Shown here in pieces: positions 51,493 through 61,095 of a stretch of DNA of 64,000 nucleotides. Under the pieces are notes generated by a model. That model saw only the letters and a program-made list of their open reading frames with translations, did not search any database and had not been told where the DNA came from. Made by a program: the position numbers and the translations under genes. Origin of the DNA: Microbacterium lacticum. Lineage in GTDB: Bacteria > Actinomycetota > Actinomycetes > Actinomycetales > Microbacteriaceae. Position 1 is the stretch's first letter. The number at the start of each line of letters is the position of its first letter. The DNA lies in the NCBI RefSeq assembly GCF_006716815.1, contig NZ_VFPS01000008.1:53637-117636 (forward strand), written 5' to 3'.

Positions 51493-51843
51493 ATGACCGC
51501 CGTCGTCGTCTTCCCCGCCCTGCTCCTCCTCGCGGCCGTGCTCACGCAGCTCGCCGCCAGCGGAATACTGAGCAAGAACTGGATCGCCGGCATCCGTATC
51601 CGCTCCACCCTGCGCTCGCCCGCCGCCTGGGTCGCCGGGCACCGGGCCGCCGCGCGCTGGATCTGGCTCGGGTTCGCGGTCAGCACCGTAGCGAGCGTTG
51701 GCGCACTCCTGCTCACCGACGTCGCAGCCGTCGCACTCGCGGTGGTCGCCGTCGTGGTCTTCGCCGCAACCGTCGTCGTCTCGCTCGTCGCAGCGAGCCG
51801 TGCAGCACGATCCGAAAACCAGCTGACGCCGACGGCTTCCTGA
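51493..51843 (+). CDS. SdpI-like small integral membrane protein
   Basis: This encodes 116 residues with three hydrophobic segments (about 4-22, 56-75 and 80-100). The loop WIAGIRIRSTLRSPAAWVAGHRAA matches the SdpI-family 'GIR...S..AW..GHR' pattern. It is encoded divergently from the GntR-DUF1648 pair, a common actinobacterial arrangement, and is probably controlled by that regulator. The biological role of these proteins outside the Bacillus system is not established. Confidence 0.65.
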   Translation: MTAVVVFPALLLLAAVLTQLAASGILSKNWIAGIRIRSTLRSPAAWVAGHRAAARWIWLGFAVSTVASVGALLLTDVAAVALAVVAVVVFAATVVVSLVAASRAARSENQLTPTAS

Positions 51844-52198
51844 CAGTCCGCGCCCGGACCGACACCAACGAACGCTCGGCAGACGTTAGCTATTCAACGC
51901 CTGTGATTAGCAGGGTCAGAGATTCCATGTGGTATTCGCTGCAATACTCCCTATATTTTCCGCGAACTTTAACCTCTTGATCTGGTCTTTTTGAGTAGTC
52001 TCGCAAGATGCGCTGATGTGGTCTGGAGACCGCGTGTCCTGTCTGACGTCGGGTCCGCTGCAGGAAGAAAGCAATCGCGCCCGTCGCAGGGTACGACGTA
52101 GCCTGTAGCTCACGGTCAACGTCGGCCGAGACGGCAAAGCATCACGCGACCGGCGATAGACACGGAGAGGATGCTGATGGGCACGCAGCAGGCAAAGC
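51844..52198. other. 355-bp gene-free stretch before ISL3 copy B
   Basis: It is AT-rich for this genome (especially 51930-52000) with no supportable gene. A minus-strand frame crosses into the insertion sequence end and is rejected. It may be the natural spacer downstream of the SdpI-like gene. Confidence 0.3.
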
Positions 52199-53655
52199 GG
52201 CTCTTCGGACATTCGGTGGGGGTCATGGGGTGAGTCCGCCGGCGGCGAGGAGCATGCGGAGCCGGTAGTTGTCGCGGTTGCGGAAGCCGCGGGCGAGGCG
52301 GCGGTGCAGTTCGATGATCCCGTTCACCGCCTCGGTGCCGCCGTTCGATGATCGTCCGGTCGTGAAGTAGGCCAGGAACGCGGCTCGCCAGCGGCGGAGG
52401 GTGCGGCCGAGGCGGGCGATCTCGGGGATCGGGCAGGTGTGGAATGTGTCGACGACCTTCTCGGCGATCCGCCGCCCCTCGGCGAGGTCCTTCTGGTGGT
52501 AGGCGGAACGCAGCTGCTGCGCGCACTGCCACGCGACGAACACCTCATCATGGGCAGGGGCGGCTTCGATCGCCGCGACCAGCCGTGCCCGCTGCTTCTC
52601 GGTGAGGTTCTCGGCGCCGGCGCGGAGGATGGTCTGGATCCCGTAGAGCGGGTCGCCGGTCCGACCGCGATGCCCGAGGGTGTCTTGCTGGACGCGGCGG
52701 CGGACCTCGTCGACGGCGGCGGTGCCGAGCTTGACGACGTGGAACGCGTCCAGCACGGCCGTGGCGTCTTCGAGCTTGTCGTCGATCGCGGTCTTGTAGC
52801 CGGCGAACGGGTCAAGAGCTGCGACCTTCACGCTGCGCCGGAACGCGTCGCCGCGTTCGGCGAGCCAGGACGCGTAGGCCTTCCCGGAGCGGCCGGGCAC
52901 GAGGTCGAGCAGCCTGGCCCGCGTCTTTCCGGTGCTGTCGCGGCTGAGATCGACCATCCCGGTCAGCTCCTTCGGGCCGCGCTTTCGGGGGTCTGTGTGA
53001 TGCCAGATGTGCTCATCGACGCCGAGGGTGGTGACGTTCTCGAACCGGGACTCGTCCTCAGCCAGTTTGACCAGCTCGGGCTCGACGGCCCGCCACACCG
53101 TCTTCCACGACGTTCCGAGCTGACGGGCGATACCGTGCACGGTGGCGTGCTCGCGGCGCAGCTGCCCGATCGCCCAGCCGACGGCGCGCGTGGTGATCGA
53201 CCCGCGCCGGGCCACCAGACCCGGGAGCTGCTCCACGAACCTCCGTCGCACGCATCCCACCTCGTCGCACCGCCAGACCCGCTGCCGCCACACGATCCGC
53301 ACCCGCGTCACGCCGGGCACATCATGAAGCACCCGTCGGCGACGTCCGCGGCCGGTCGCGACGACCCCGCACGACGGGCAGCCGGTCGGTGCCGCCGGGC
53401 TCGAGACGGTCACGATCAGCAGCCCGTCACGGCGGTCAACGTCCTCGACATGGACCCCATCGAGGCCGAGCAGCAAGTCGCAGCGGGAACACGGGCAGGC
53501 GGCAGAGCACGCGTCAGCGCACCCCGAACTATCGTGAGACACGTCGAGGTCCTCGGTTGGAGCAGCAGTTGGCGCTACTGATCCTCGGGGACCTCGACCC
53601 CTACCCGCCGAACCCCACCCGGCGAGCCTCACCCCCACCGAATGTCCGAAGAGCC
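52199..53655 (-). mobile_element. ISL3-family insertion sequence, copy B (1457 bp)
   Basis: Perfect 25-bp inverted repeats (52199-52223 and 53631-53655) bound an intact transposase gene. The length is identical to copy A and the sequence is largely the same, with scattered differences including in the inverted repeats. The flanking 8-mers (GGCAAAGC and GCTAAACC) do not match, so no target duplication. Its right end lies two bases from the stop codon of the winged-helix gene. Confidence 0.92.
52223..53542 (-). CDS. ISL3-family transposase (intact copy)
   Basis: This encodes 439 residues from the GTG at 53542, chosen because it gives the usual family length and begins just before the zinc-finger region. 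An open frame runs further up to 53638. Seen: N-terminal Cys-rich finger (CPCSRC, GCPSCGVV), helix-turn-helix region, and DDE residues in TLGVDEHIWH, VAALDPFAGYK and NGGTEAVNG. Unlike copy A, the CPSC codons are intact, so this copy may be active. Confidence 0.9.
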   Translation of the reverse strand: MSHDSSGCADACSAACPCSRCDLLLGLDGVHVEDVDRRDGLLIVTVSSPAAPTGCPSCGVVATGRGRRRRVLHDVPGVTRVRIVWRQRVWRCDEVGCVRRRFVEQLPGLVARRGSITTRAVGWAIGQLRREHATVHGIARQLGTSWKTVWRAVEPELVKLAEDESRFENVTTLGVDEHIWHHTDPRKRGPKELTGMVDLSRDSTGKTRARLLDLVPGRSGKAYASWLAERGDAFRRSVKVAALDPFAGYKTAIDDKLEDATAVLDAFHVVKLGTAAVDEVRRRVQQDTLGHRGRTGDPLYGIQTILRAGAENLTEKQRARLVAAIEAAPAHDEVFVAWQCAQQLRSAYHQKDLAEGRRIAEKVVDTFHTCPIPEIARLGRTLRRWRAAFLAYFTTGRSSNGGTEAVNGIIELHRRLARGFRNRDNYRLRMLLAAGGLTP

Positions 53656-53656
53656 G

Positions 53657-54022
53657 CTAAACCTCCCCGAGCACCTGCCCCAACTGAAGATACAGCTCGC
53701 TCACCGATGTGGCATCGACGCGGTAGCGGACCCACTGCCCTCGCGTCGCAGTCTCACGCGGCGGATCTGGCACGACCAGCCCGTACTCGACCAGCGTCGC
53801 GAGCGCTTTCGCGGTGGTCGCCTTCGGGATGTCGAGGGCAGCCGTGATCTCTGCGCGGAGCGAGTCGGGGTGCTCGCGCAGATAGCCGATGATCATGGCT
53901 CGGACTCGATTGCCGAGAGTGTTGATGGGATCCTCCGCGTGCTCACTGTTCGCGGGGCGGGTGTATCGGGGCACGGAACCATTGTCGCGGCTGCAGATGC
54001 ACGCGTCCAACAAACTGATCAA
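53657..54022 (-). CDS. winged-helix (ArsR/MarR-like) transcriptional regulator
   Basis: This encodes up to 121 residues; the start may be the ATG at 54022 or a GTG near 53974 before PRYTRPANSE. The winged-helix core reads VRAMIIGYLREHPDSLRAEI, ALDIPKATTAKALATLVEYG and a wing RGQWVRYRVD. It is divergent from the conjugation operon and may control it. The stop codon lies two bases from ISL3 copy B, so the natural C-terminus could have been altered by the insertion. Confidence 0.7.
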   Translation of the reverse strand: MISLLDACICSRDNGSVPRYTRPANSEHAEDPINTLGNRVRAMIIGYLREHPDSLRAEITAALDIPKATTAKALATLVEYGLVVPDPPRETATRGQWVRYRVDATSVSELYLQLGQVLGEV

Positions 54023-54030
54023 ATTAATTC

Positions 54031-54059
54031 TTCACTTACAGAGTGTATCGCTGTATTAT
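54031..54059 (+). promoter_or_regulatory. candidate promoter of the conjugation operon
   Basis: TTCACT (54031-54036) and TATTAT (54054-54059) are spaced by 17 bp inside an AT-rich island, about 165 bp before the first transfer gene. Both hexamers are near the sigma-70-type consensus. This was identified by eye only. Confidence 0.4.
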
Positions 54060-54223
54060 CCACATATGTCAACGGTGCGAATGACGTCAAGGGCGTGGAT
54101 GCCGAAGTTATCCACAGCCCCTGGTACGCGCGCTCGAGACGCGCGTAGCATTCGGCCACGGCCGTTCGCCACGGTTCGTCCTGGGGCAACGGACGCCATC
54201 CTTTCCGTGCACGGAGGAGGCCG

Positions 54224-54955
54224 ATGATGTCCGCACGAGCGAACAGAGCACGCGCCTGGGCAATCGTCGGCGGCAGTGTGCTCCTCATCGGAATAGTCGC
54301 GGTCGTCGTCTCTGCGATCACGGGGCGCACCGGGACACCTGATCCCACGCCTTCATCGACAGCTGGCCGTGGTCCGACCACCACCGCGCCCGCCACCGGC
54401 GGCGTCGGTGAGTTCGTCGACGCCAACGTGGTGAAGAAGGGTTGGGTGCCAGAACCCATCACGACGGATGCCGACACGTACATTCGAGCGGCTCTCGCCG
54501 CGGCATCCACTTTCGACTCGACGTTGTCGACTCGCGATGAATGGCTCTCCAACCTCGACACGTGGCTCACTCCTGACACGCGCTACGACGAGTCCGAGCG
54601 CGCCGCAGACCTGCAGTCTGTGAAAGTCGAGCTTCGGCAAGCAGTGGTCATTCCGCAAGACCAATGGGACTCGCTCGCGCAGGAGAACGGTCGAGTCGCC
54701 GCCAAAGCGAGCGGCGATATCGCTCGCCAGTCAGTTCCGGCAGACCAGACCGGAGACATGACCATCGGGACTGCCGATGTGGTGCTCACGACCACGTCGA
54801 GCGACGGGAGTTCTGGGGAACTCTCCTACGACGAGACGATTCGGGTGAGCGTGCAGGTGCTGTGCGGCGCGGGGTCGATCCCGACGCCGAACAGTGCGCA
54901 GCAGACTGGGGACTGCAAGATTGTGCGCTACTTCACGGAGCCGCTGGAGCCCTGA
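54224..54955 (+). CDS. conjugal transfer protein, TcpC/VirB8-like
   Basis: This encodes 243 residues; ATG at 54224 or 54227, after the strong ribosome-binding site GGAGGAGG. One N-terminal membrane segment (about 12-33, AIVGGSVLLIGIVAVVVSAI) is followed by a Pro/Thr/Ser-rich linker and a soluble domain. The size, topology and first position in the operon fit the TcpC/VirB8 component of actinobacterial type IV secretion systems. Sequence motifs in this family are weak, so the assignment rests on context. Confidence 0.55.
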   Translation: MMSARANRARAWAIVGGSVLLIGIVAVVVSAITGRTGTPDPTPSSTAGRGPTTTAPATGGVGEFVDANVVKKGWVPEPITTDADTYIRAALAAASTFDSTLSTRDEWLSNLDTWLTPDTRYDESERAADLQSVKVELRQAVVIPQDQWDSLAQENGRVAAKASGDIARQSVPADQTGDMTIGTADVVLTTTSSDGSSGELSYDETIRVSVQVLCGAGSIPTPNSAQQTGDCKIVRYFTEPLEP

Positions 54956-54956
54956 C

Positions 54957-55583
54957 ATGCCCGCGCCGGTTGCACGAACTGCAGTCGTCCTCGGCCGGTC
55001 GGGGACCGGCCGGAAGATCATCGCGGTTGTGCTGATCATCTCCTTCATCCTCGGGGGGCTCCTCTTCGCGCCGGCGTGGATCGTCCCCCTCGCCATCGCC
55101 GGTTCCGTGGCTGGTCCGGCCGCGCCCGGCCCCGTGCACGGGGCGGTCACCAGCGGCAACTGGGGTTACCCGCTGGAAGGTGAGTGGACGGTTGGCCGGG
55201 GGTCCGGTTGGCAGCCCGTCGACGGGTGCGCCTACTGCCCCTCCGACCACAAGGGTTTCGACATGACGTCGGTCGCAATGCCCTGCGGCGCCATCATCCA
55301 CGCGGCGAGCGCAGGGCACGTCATCAACGCCGGGCCGACGCCGGGGTGGGGCAACACGGTGCGCATCGATCACGGCGGCGGGATCGTCACGCTCTACGGG
55401 CATATGCAGTGGGACTCGTTGCTGGTCGCAGTAGGCCAAGACGTCGACATCGGCACGCCGTTGGGAGCCGAGGGCAGTACGGGCAAGAGCACGGGCTGCC
55501 ACCTCCACTACGAGATTCAGCGCGACGGAGTCGCGATCGACCCGGAACCGTTCATGGCGGCACTGGGACTCCCCTTGCAGTAG
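54957..55583 (+). CDS. M23-family peptidoglycan endopeptidase of the transfer system
   Basis: This encodes 208 residues from the ATG at 54957, one base after the preceding stop. A membrane segment (about 20-50) anchors an extracytoplasmic LytM/M23 domain with HKGFDM near residue 98 (zinc His and Asp) and HLHYEIQ near 182 (the H-x-H). It should cut cell-wall peptide bridges to let the conjugation channel through, as VirB1-like enzymes do. Confidence 0.85.
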   Translation: MPAPVARTAVVLGRSGTGRKIIAVVLIISFILGGLLFAPAWIVPLAIAGSVAGPAAPGPVHGAVTSGNWGYPLEGEWTVGRGSGWQPVDGCAYCPSDHKGFDMTSVAMPCGAIIHAASAGHVINAGPTPGWGNTVRIDHGGGIVTLYGHMQWDSLLVAVGQDVDIGTPLGAEGSTGKSTGCHLHYEIQRDGVAIDPEPFMAALGLPLQ

Positions 55584-55604
55584 ATCACCACGAGAGGAAC
55601 GTTC

Positions 55605-55901
55605 ATGTATCCCACCATCAAGCCGCTCGACGTGGATGTCCCAGACATCCAGCCGGATTTCTCGGCACCCTTCTTTCAAGGCTTTCAGACCGTCGCGTCG
55701 TACATCCTCGCCGGAGCACTACTGGTCGTCCTCATCATGCTGATCCTTGCCGGAGCAGCACTCGCTTTCCGAGGACTCGCGTCAGACAGAGTGCGCACGT
55801 GGGCGGGCGAGAACATCCTCTGGATCTTCATCGCTGCCGCGGTGCTCGGCTCGGCGAGCGGGCTCTTCCAATGGTTCGTCGGGTTCGACTTCGGGTTCTG
55901 A
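55605..55901 (+). CDS. small two-helix membrane protein, VirB2/TrbC-like
   Basis: This encodes 98 residues with two hydrophobic segments (about 31-55 and 68-90) and an acidic N-terminus. Its size, topology and position between the wall hydrolase and the TrbL-like gene fit a VirB2-like component. No signal-peptidase site is obvious. Its stop overlaps the next start (TGATG). Confidence 0.55.
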   Translation: MYPTIKPLDVDVPDIQPDFSAPFFQGFQTVASYILAGALLVVLIMLILAGAALAFRGLASDRVRTWAGENILWIFIAAAVLGSASGLFQWFVGFDFGF

Positions 55902-57436
55902 TGAACGCGCGCTGGATGGTCGCGCTCGGGATTCTCATCGGCGTCCTGATGAGCTCCGTCGCGCCCGCAGCGCGGGCCGCGCCCTCCGTTGACGTCGCTG
56001 ACGTAGCTGACGTCGCTGCAGCGAGTACGCCGTCGGGGCGCGAACTGTTCGCTGAACCGTGGACTGCGCCGTATTTTCCGGTGCACTGTCTGGAGTCGGC
56101 CGCACAGGTCTCGTGCACGCCGGAGTCGCCCGCAGACTCGGTCGCACAAAAGTGCTTCCTTCGTGTCATCCTCACCAACGGTGAGCGCGCCACCGTCTGC
56201 ACGACCTACGAAGCCCACACCCACGCCATTCAGGCCGCCGGCGGCAAGGAAGGAATCATCCAGTTCGGCTGCAGTCTGGGCGATGGCGTCTGCGGCATTT
56301 TCGAGAACGCCGGGCGCGGCATGGCTGCCGGGACGACGGCGGCGATGTTCGCCGTCGCAGAAACGATGCGTTTCGACACGTCCACGGCGTTGTGGAGTGC
56401 CGCGGTCGGTGAGTGGTCCTTCTGGCGATGGGCAATGCTCGCGGTCATGTTCGCCGCGATGGCCTGGGCGATCGCGGCAGCCATCGTTTCGGGCGAGCGA
56501 GACCAGCTCGTGAGCGCCATCATCCGCTCGTTTCTCGCTTTCCCGGCGACGGCCGCGACGCTGTGGTTGACCGGCCACGTATTGAACGCGATCGATGACC
56601 TCACCTGGTACGTCATGAACCGCGACGGGCCCGCGGTTCTGTTCCGCACTCTGCAACAGGTGATGTGGGCGGGCGGAAAAGCCAACTACTTCTTCGGGTT
56701 CGTCATCATCGGACTCCTGCTCACCGCGATGGTGCTTCTGATGCTCGTTTTCGCCTTTCGCAATATCGCCCTCGCAGCGCTCATCATGGTTGGCCCCCTC
56801 GCCTGGATGCTCTTCCCCGTGCGCTCGATCGGGCCGCAGTGGATCGTGCGGTACCTGTCAGCGGTCGTCGTCCTTCTGCTCACCGGACCGCTGACCATCG
56901 GTTTCGTCACGTTGATCATCAACGGACTGGCTTCTCTCGACACGATCTGGAACCCCCAGGCATGGCCGTTGCTCGCCGGCCTGATATTCGTCGCGTTCGC
57001 GCCCTTTGCCGTGTTCGGCCTCTTCAGCTTTATCGGGGCAGTGGCGGCGGATGCCGGCGGTTCAAGTGTCGGCTCGCGTGCCGGCCACGCCGCCTCCACA
57101 GTGGCACGCAAGGCGATGAGCGTGCCGGCCCGCATCAACGCTCACCCCGCAGGGCGCGCGCCGTCGAACCCGAGAGGACCTCGATCGTCCACACGTTCGT
57201 CGGTGTCCGGAGTGAAGAGACCCTCTGGCACAACCGAAACGTCATCCGCCACCTCGAGCCGTTCGAGCACGTCCTCGGGTTCGACCACGGCCACGTCCCC
57301 GGGTTCGACAACGACAGGACCCAAGACGGCGAACGCCAGCGCACCGACCAACGCCAGACCCGGACAGAATCCCCGCCCGTCGGGAGGGCCTCAATCCGCA
57401 CCGGCGCCGAGCCGCCCTGATCGGAGAACCTCATGA
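55901..57436 (+). CDS. TrbL/VirB6-like polytopic conjugation protein
   Basis: This encodes 511 residues from the ATG at 55901 that overlaps the previous stop; a longer open frame upstream is rejected. A signal-like segment (about 7-27) and at least six membrane segments between residues ~165 and 380 are visible, including AWAIAAAIVSG and FFGFVIIGLLLTAMVLLMLV. A Ser/Thr/Pro/Gly-rich tail of ~120 residues follows. It likely forms the inner-membrane channel of the transfer system. Confidence 0.75.
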   Translation: MNARWMVALGILIGVLMSSVAPAARAAPSVDVADVADVAAASTPSGRELFAEPWTAPYFPVHCLESAAQVSCTPESPADSVAQKCFLRVILTNGERATVCTTYEAHTHAIQAAGGKEGIIQFGCSLGDGVCGIFENAGRGMAAGTTAAMFAVAETMRFDTSTALWSAAVGEWSFWRWAMLAVMFAAMAWAIAAAIVSGERDQLVSAIIRSFLAFPATAATLWLTGHVLNAIDDLTWYVMNRDGPAVLFRTLQQVMWAGGKANYFFGFVIIGLLLTAMVLLMLVFAFRNIALAALIMVGPLAWMLFPVRSIGPQWIVRYLSAVVVLLLTGPLTIGFVTLIINGLASLDTIWNPQAWPLLAGLIFVAFAPFAVFGLFSFIGAVAADAGGSSVGSRAGHAASTVARKAMSVPARINAHPAGRAPSNPRGPRSSTRSSVSGVKRPSGTTETSSATSSRSSTSSGSTTATSPGSTTTGPKTANASAPTNARPGQNPRPSGGPQSAPAPSRPDRRTS

Positions 57437-58923
57437 CCCTCGACGACTACGCCCGCCCCGTGCGACTCCCGCGCCGATCACGGCAGGGGATCGTCATGGG
57501 GATGGATGGCTGGCAGCTTGCCTTCGTCACCGTTGCAGCCGCCTGCGTGTTGCTGTTCGTGAACCGATTCGGGCCATTGGGCCTCCTCTACGGCGCACCG
57601 ATCTATCTGGCGTTCGGTGCGGTCGCCGTCACCACCATCCACGGCGTTTCCGCGCCTCGAATGATCGGACTGTGGACCATGAAGCAACTACGCCACGCAA
57701 CGAGGGCGACGGAGCAGACCTACCGCCCCGAGAAGCCTCACCTCGCGGGAACCCTCAACCTGCCCGGCGTCCGTGCGTCGGTGCAGCTCTGGGAGATCGA
57801 CGGCCTCGCCGCCGCCTACAACCCGCGCGACCGCTCTGTCTCGGTCACGGCCGAGCTCGAGGTGCAGGGCTTTCTCATGAATGACCTGCCCGAACGGTTC
57901 GAGCTCGCGCAGCAATGGGAACGCGTGCTGGCATCTTTCACCCAGCGCCCCGGGATCAAGCGGGTCAGTTTGCAGGAACGCACGCTGCCCACGACGATCC
58001 GCGCGGCACGAGACCACTACGAGAGCGTGCAGCAGCATCGCAATCTCGACAGCCAATCCCCCGTTGCAAAGAACTACGCAGAAGTGATGGATGCCTCCGA
58101 GCGCTTCGCCGTCGCGCACCGCAACTACCTCACCTTCACGATCGACCTGATCGGTCAGAGCGCCCAGCTGCGCGCGCTCGGCGGCGGAAAGGATGCGATC
58201 CTCTCCCTTGCCGCGATCGAGGCGGCGAACCTCGCCGACGCGCTGCGGGCAGCCAAGATCCGTGTGCGCCGTTGGCTCTCTCCCCGAGACATCGCCGCAC
58301 TCGCCCGCATCGCGTTCGATCCCGACTTCGCGGCGACCGTGCAGAATCGGGCCGGCGACCTCGAAGGTGTGGATCCATCAGCCATCGGCCCCATGCACCT
58401 CGAAGAGCCGTCACGCCGCAACGCGGTCGTGCTGACCGACTCCGGCATCCACACGACGATGTGGATCCACGAGTGGCCACGGTCCGACGCACCGATCGGG
58501 TTCCTCTCTCCCCTCGTGTACGCCAGGCACCCGGTCAGCGGAGAAGCGGTGAGCCACATCTTCACGCTCGTCCTCACGCCGGTCCCCGTTTCCAAGGCGC
58601 TCAAGCGCATTCGCGACGAGAAGAAGATCTGGCGCGGAAACGAGCAGCTGCGCGCGAAGCGCGGTACCGACGGCTCGGCTGCGGATGCCGCGGACTGGGA
58701 AGCACTCGAACGCCAAGAAGAAGAGATCGTCGCGGGTCACGGCGAGTACCGCTACGGCGCATACCTGACCATCAGCGCGTCGGACGACGAGGAACTCGAT
58801 CAAGCGATCGCCGGCATGCGGAACGCCCTTTCGCGTGCAGGCATGGAGGCGCAGACCTTGTACTGCCAGCAGGCGGAGGCACTCATGGTCAACGCCTTGC
58901 CGTTGGGACTGGGGATGAAGTGA
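57433..58923 (+). CDS. SCO6880-like type IV secretion protein
   Basis: This encodes 496 residues; the ATG at 57433 overlaps the previous stop. Two N-terminal membrane segments (about 24-42 and 47-65, PrgI-like) are followed by a soluble region with PHLAGTLNLPGVRASVQLWE and WRGNEQLRAKRG that matches the VirB4 N-terminal-like SCO6880 proteins of actinobacterial conjugative elements. It lacks a Walker A and probably pairs with the ATPase encoded next. Confidence 0.75.
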   Translation: MTLDDYARPVRLPRRSRQGIVMGMDGWQLAFVTVAAACVLLFVNRFGPLGLLYGAPIYLAFGAVAVTTIHGVSAPRMIGLWTMKQLRHATRATEQTYRPEKPHLAGTLNLPGVRASVQLWEIDGLAAAYNPRDRSVSVTAELEVQGFLMNDLPERFELAQQWERVLASFTQRPGIKRVSLQERTLPTTIRAARDHYESVQQHRNLDSQSPVAKNYAEVMDASERFAVAHRNYLTFTIDLIGQSAQLRALGGGKDAILSLAAIEAANLADALRAAKIRVRRWLSPRDIAALARIAFDPDFAATVQNRAGDLEGVDPSAIGPMHLEEPSRRNAVVLTDSGIHTTMWIHEWPRSDAPIGFLSPLVYARHPVSGEAVSHIFTLVLTPVPVSKALKRIRDEKKIWRGNEQLRAKRGTDGSAADAADWEALERQEEEIVAGHGEYRYGAYLTISASDDEELDQAIAGMRNALSRAGMEAQTLYCQQAEALMVNALPLGLGMK

Positions 58924-60521
58924 TGGCACGCAAGACCGTCATCTTCGAGCCCGGCGATGCCGACCGCCGCGAGCGCCGTCGGCTGCGCAAGTCTGCGCGC
59001 GCGGTCGAACGGGCGCCGGCGACGGAGTCCTCGAGCCGCCGGGATCGCCGACTACCGGATGCTGCGGTGCCCGGCCCGTTCGGACCGGGCCTGTTGGAGG
59101 GCGGGTACTGGAACCTCGCGGTGTCAGCGATCCCACCGCACCAGGCGACGTCGCAGCACATCGCCGGCATCTACCCGTTCGTCGCCGATGGCGGGCTCGG
59201 ACACCGCGGGCCGATCGTCGGCGTCGATCTGAACGCCGACGCGCTGTGGCACTTCTCGCCGTGGGATGCCTACGTCGACACGAGCGACCGTGGGGCGTTC
59301 TCGACCAACATCCTGGTTCTCGGCGCGTACCGCTCAGGCAAATCGGCGACGGTCAAGACCCTCGCCACGCGTTCGATCGCGTTCGGTCACCAGGTGGTCG
59401 TTCCCTCAGACCCGAAAGGCGAGTGGGTCACCGTCGCCGAGGCGATTCCCGGCGGGAGCGTCATCCGCCTCGGCGGCGGCACCGGTGCCCGGCTGAATCC
59501 GCTTGCACGCGGCCCCCGGCGCACCGGAACCAGCGACGAGCAGCACGAGCAGATGGTGAAGCAACGCCGCATCGCGACTCTCATCGCCCTGGTCGAGATG
59601 GCGCTCGGGACTGTTCGGCTGACCGCTGTCGAGCACGCGGCGATCCACGACGCTTTGGAACGGTGCATCGACCGGACCGGTGATCACCCGACGCTGCGCG
59701 GCGTCTACGACGAGCTGGGCGAAATGGCATCCGAGGCCAACACAGACCCTCACTCCCAGCAGGGCGCACTGCAGCCTCGATTCGTGCTTCGGCGGTTCGT
59801 GACCGGAGACCTTTCGGGTCTCTTCGAAGACGAGTCCACCGTCGAGTTCGACCAGGATGCCCCGATCGTCGTCACCGACACCAGCGAGCTCTTCGCTCGC
59901 GGTGAGCTCGCCGCGCAACTGACACAGGTATGCACGACGGCGTGGATCCAGGCCGTGATCAGCGATAGGGGCGCGCACCGCACTCGTTACGTCGTGCGCG
60001 AAGAAGGCTGGCGCGACATGACCTCGCTCGCCGCCCTGCAGATGTTCCAGCAGTGGCTGAAGCTGTCGCGGCACTACGGCATCAGCAACATCGTCATCCT
60101 TCACAAGATCGGCGACCTCGACGCCGTCGGCGAGGCCGACTCCGTCGAGCGAGCGCTCGCGTACTCGATCATCGGCGACATCGAGAACAAGTTCATCTTC
60201 CGCGTAAATCAGCAAGAGTATCGGGGCCTCCGCGACCGGTTACAGCTGCCTCCGGCGCATGCCGACCTCGCCCGGCAGCTGCGCAAGGGTGAGTTTCTCG
60301 CCTATGTGGGGCAGTACTCGTACCTTGTCGACTGCTTCGCGACCAGCACCGACTGGGAGCGAAACCTCTTTCAGACCGACGACGCCATCGATTCAGGCGA
60401 CCACGACGACGACGCAGAGAACCTCGCGGTCGACCTCGACGCACTCTGGCCTATCGACGAAGAGATCGACACCGACATCGGCGGGTGGCTTGCCACCCCC
60501 TCCCCGGAGGAGCAGAAATGA
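58923..60521 (+). CDS. VirB4/TraC-type conjugation ATPase
   Basis: This encodes 532 residues; the ATG at 58923 overlaps the previous stop. Walker A is NILVLGAYRSGKSATVKT near residue 137, followed by VVPSDPKGEW. The Walker B region reads RYVVREEGWRD, with Glu where VirB4 proteins usually have Asp-Glu. Together with the SCO6880-like protein it should power substrate transfer or channel assembly. A Walker A-containing C-terminal half separated from its N-terminal half is usual in these systems. Confidence 0.8.
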   Translation: MARKTVIFEPGDADRRERRRLRKSARAVERAPATESSSRRDRRLPDAAVPGPFGPGLLEGGYWNLAVSAIPPHQATSQHIAGIYPFVADGGLGHRGPIVGVDLNADALWHFSPWDAYVDTSDRGAFSTNILVLGAYRSGKSATVKTLATRSIAFGHQVVVPSDPKGEWVTVAEAIPGGSVIRLGGGTGARLNPLARGPRRTGTSDEQHEQMVKQRRIATLIALVEMALGTVRLTAVEHAAIHDALERCIDRTGDHPTLRGVYDELGEMASEANTDPHSQQGALQPRFVLRRFVTGDLSGLFEDESTVEFDQDAPIVVTDTSELFARGELAAQLTQVCTTAWIQAVISDRGAHRTRYVVREEGWRDMTSLAALQMFQQWLKLSRHYGISNIVILHKIGDLDAVGEADSVERALAYSIIGDIENKFIFRVNQQEYRGLRDRLQLPPAHADLARQLRKGEFLAYVGQYSYLVDCFATSTDWERNLFQTDDAIDSGDHDDDAENLAVDLDALWPIDEEIDTDIGGWLATPSPEEQK

Positions 60522-60789
60522 GCACCACACTCAACCGAGCCTTCGCGACCGTCGAAGGCTCGACGGCACGGTTCACGACACTCGACGGGCGCAGCGAAGA
60601 TCTCGCCGCGCAAGACGGATCCGATATCCGGCAGGCGATCATCCAGCGCGCGATTCTCGAGGCTCGCCGCACCGGTTCCACAGTCGAGCTGGTGACGTCG
60701 GGCGACCGCGGCAGCCACCGCATTCGCGTCGCTCCTGACGGCACGTCCTCGCCTGTCGATGACGGCGCGTCGACGCTGCGGCGCACGCG

Positions 60790-60821
<32 letters not shown>

Positions 60822-61095
60822 TGCACTCAAGCCTGGATGCTCACATTCCATCGGCGTCCGTCGACGAAGTCCCGACGGCCGAACCGCTCCACCCTGTCGA
60901 GCCGGCACCGAGCGGGAAGCGCGCCTCCTTCATCCCCGCAAGCACTGGGCCGAGCGAGCGAGCGAACGGGTGGCGGGCGCTGCTTGCTCGATGGGGGCTG
61001 GTGGTGAAGCCGTCACCCACGCAGGTTGAGCACGACGAACGCATTCGTCTCGCGTCCCGGCACTGGGCGGGCTGCCGCACGATCGCCGTCGTCAA

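Noticed and set aside
51916..52212. Minus-strand frame of 98 codons
   Set aside because: Its start lies inside the ISL3 copy B inverted repeat and the protein has no recognisable features.
1687..53655. Composite transposon made of the two ISL3 copies
   Set aside because: The outer flanking 8-mers GGTTATGC and GCTAAACC differ, so movement as one unit is not supported.
54019..54579. Minus-strand frame of 186 codons opposite the first transfer gene
   Set aside because: Overlaps a well-placed transfer gene with a strong ribosome-binding site; only its last ~50 codons look coding, and no family is recognised.
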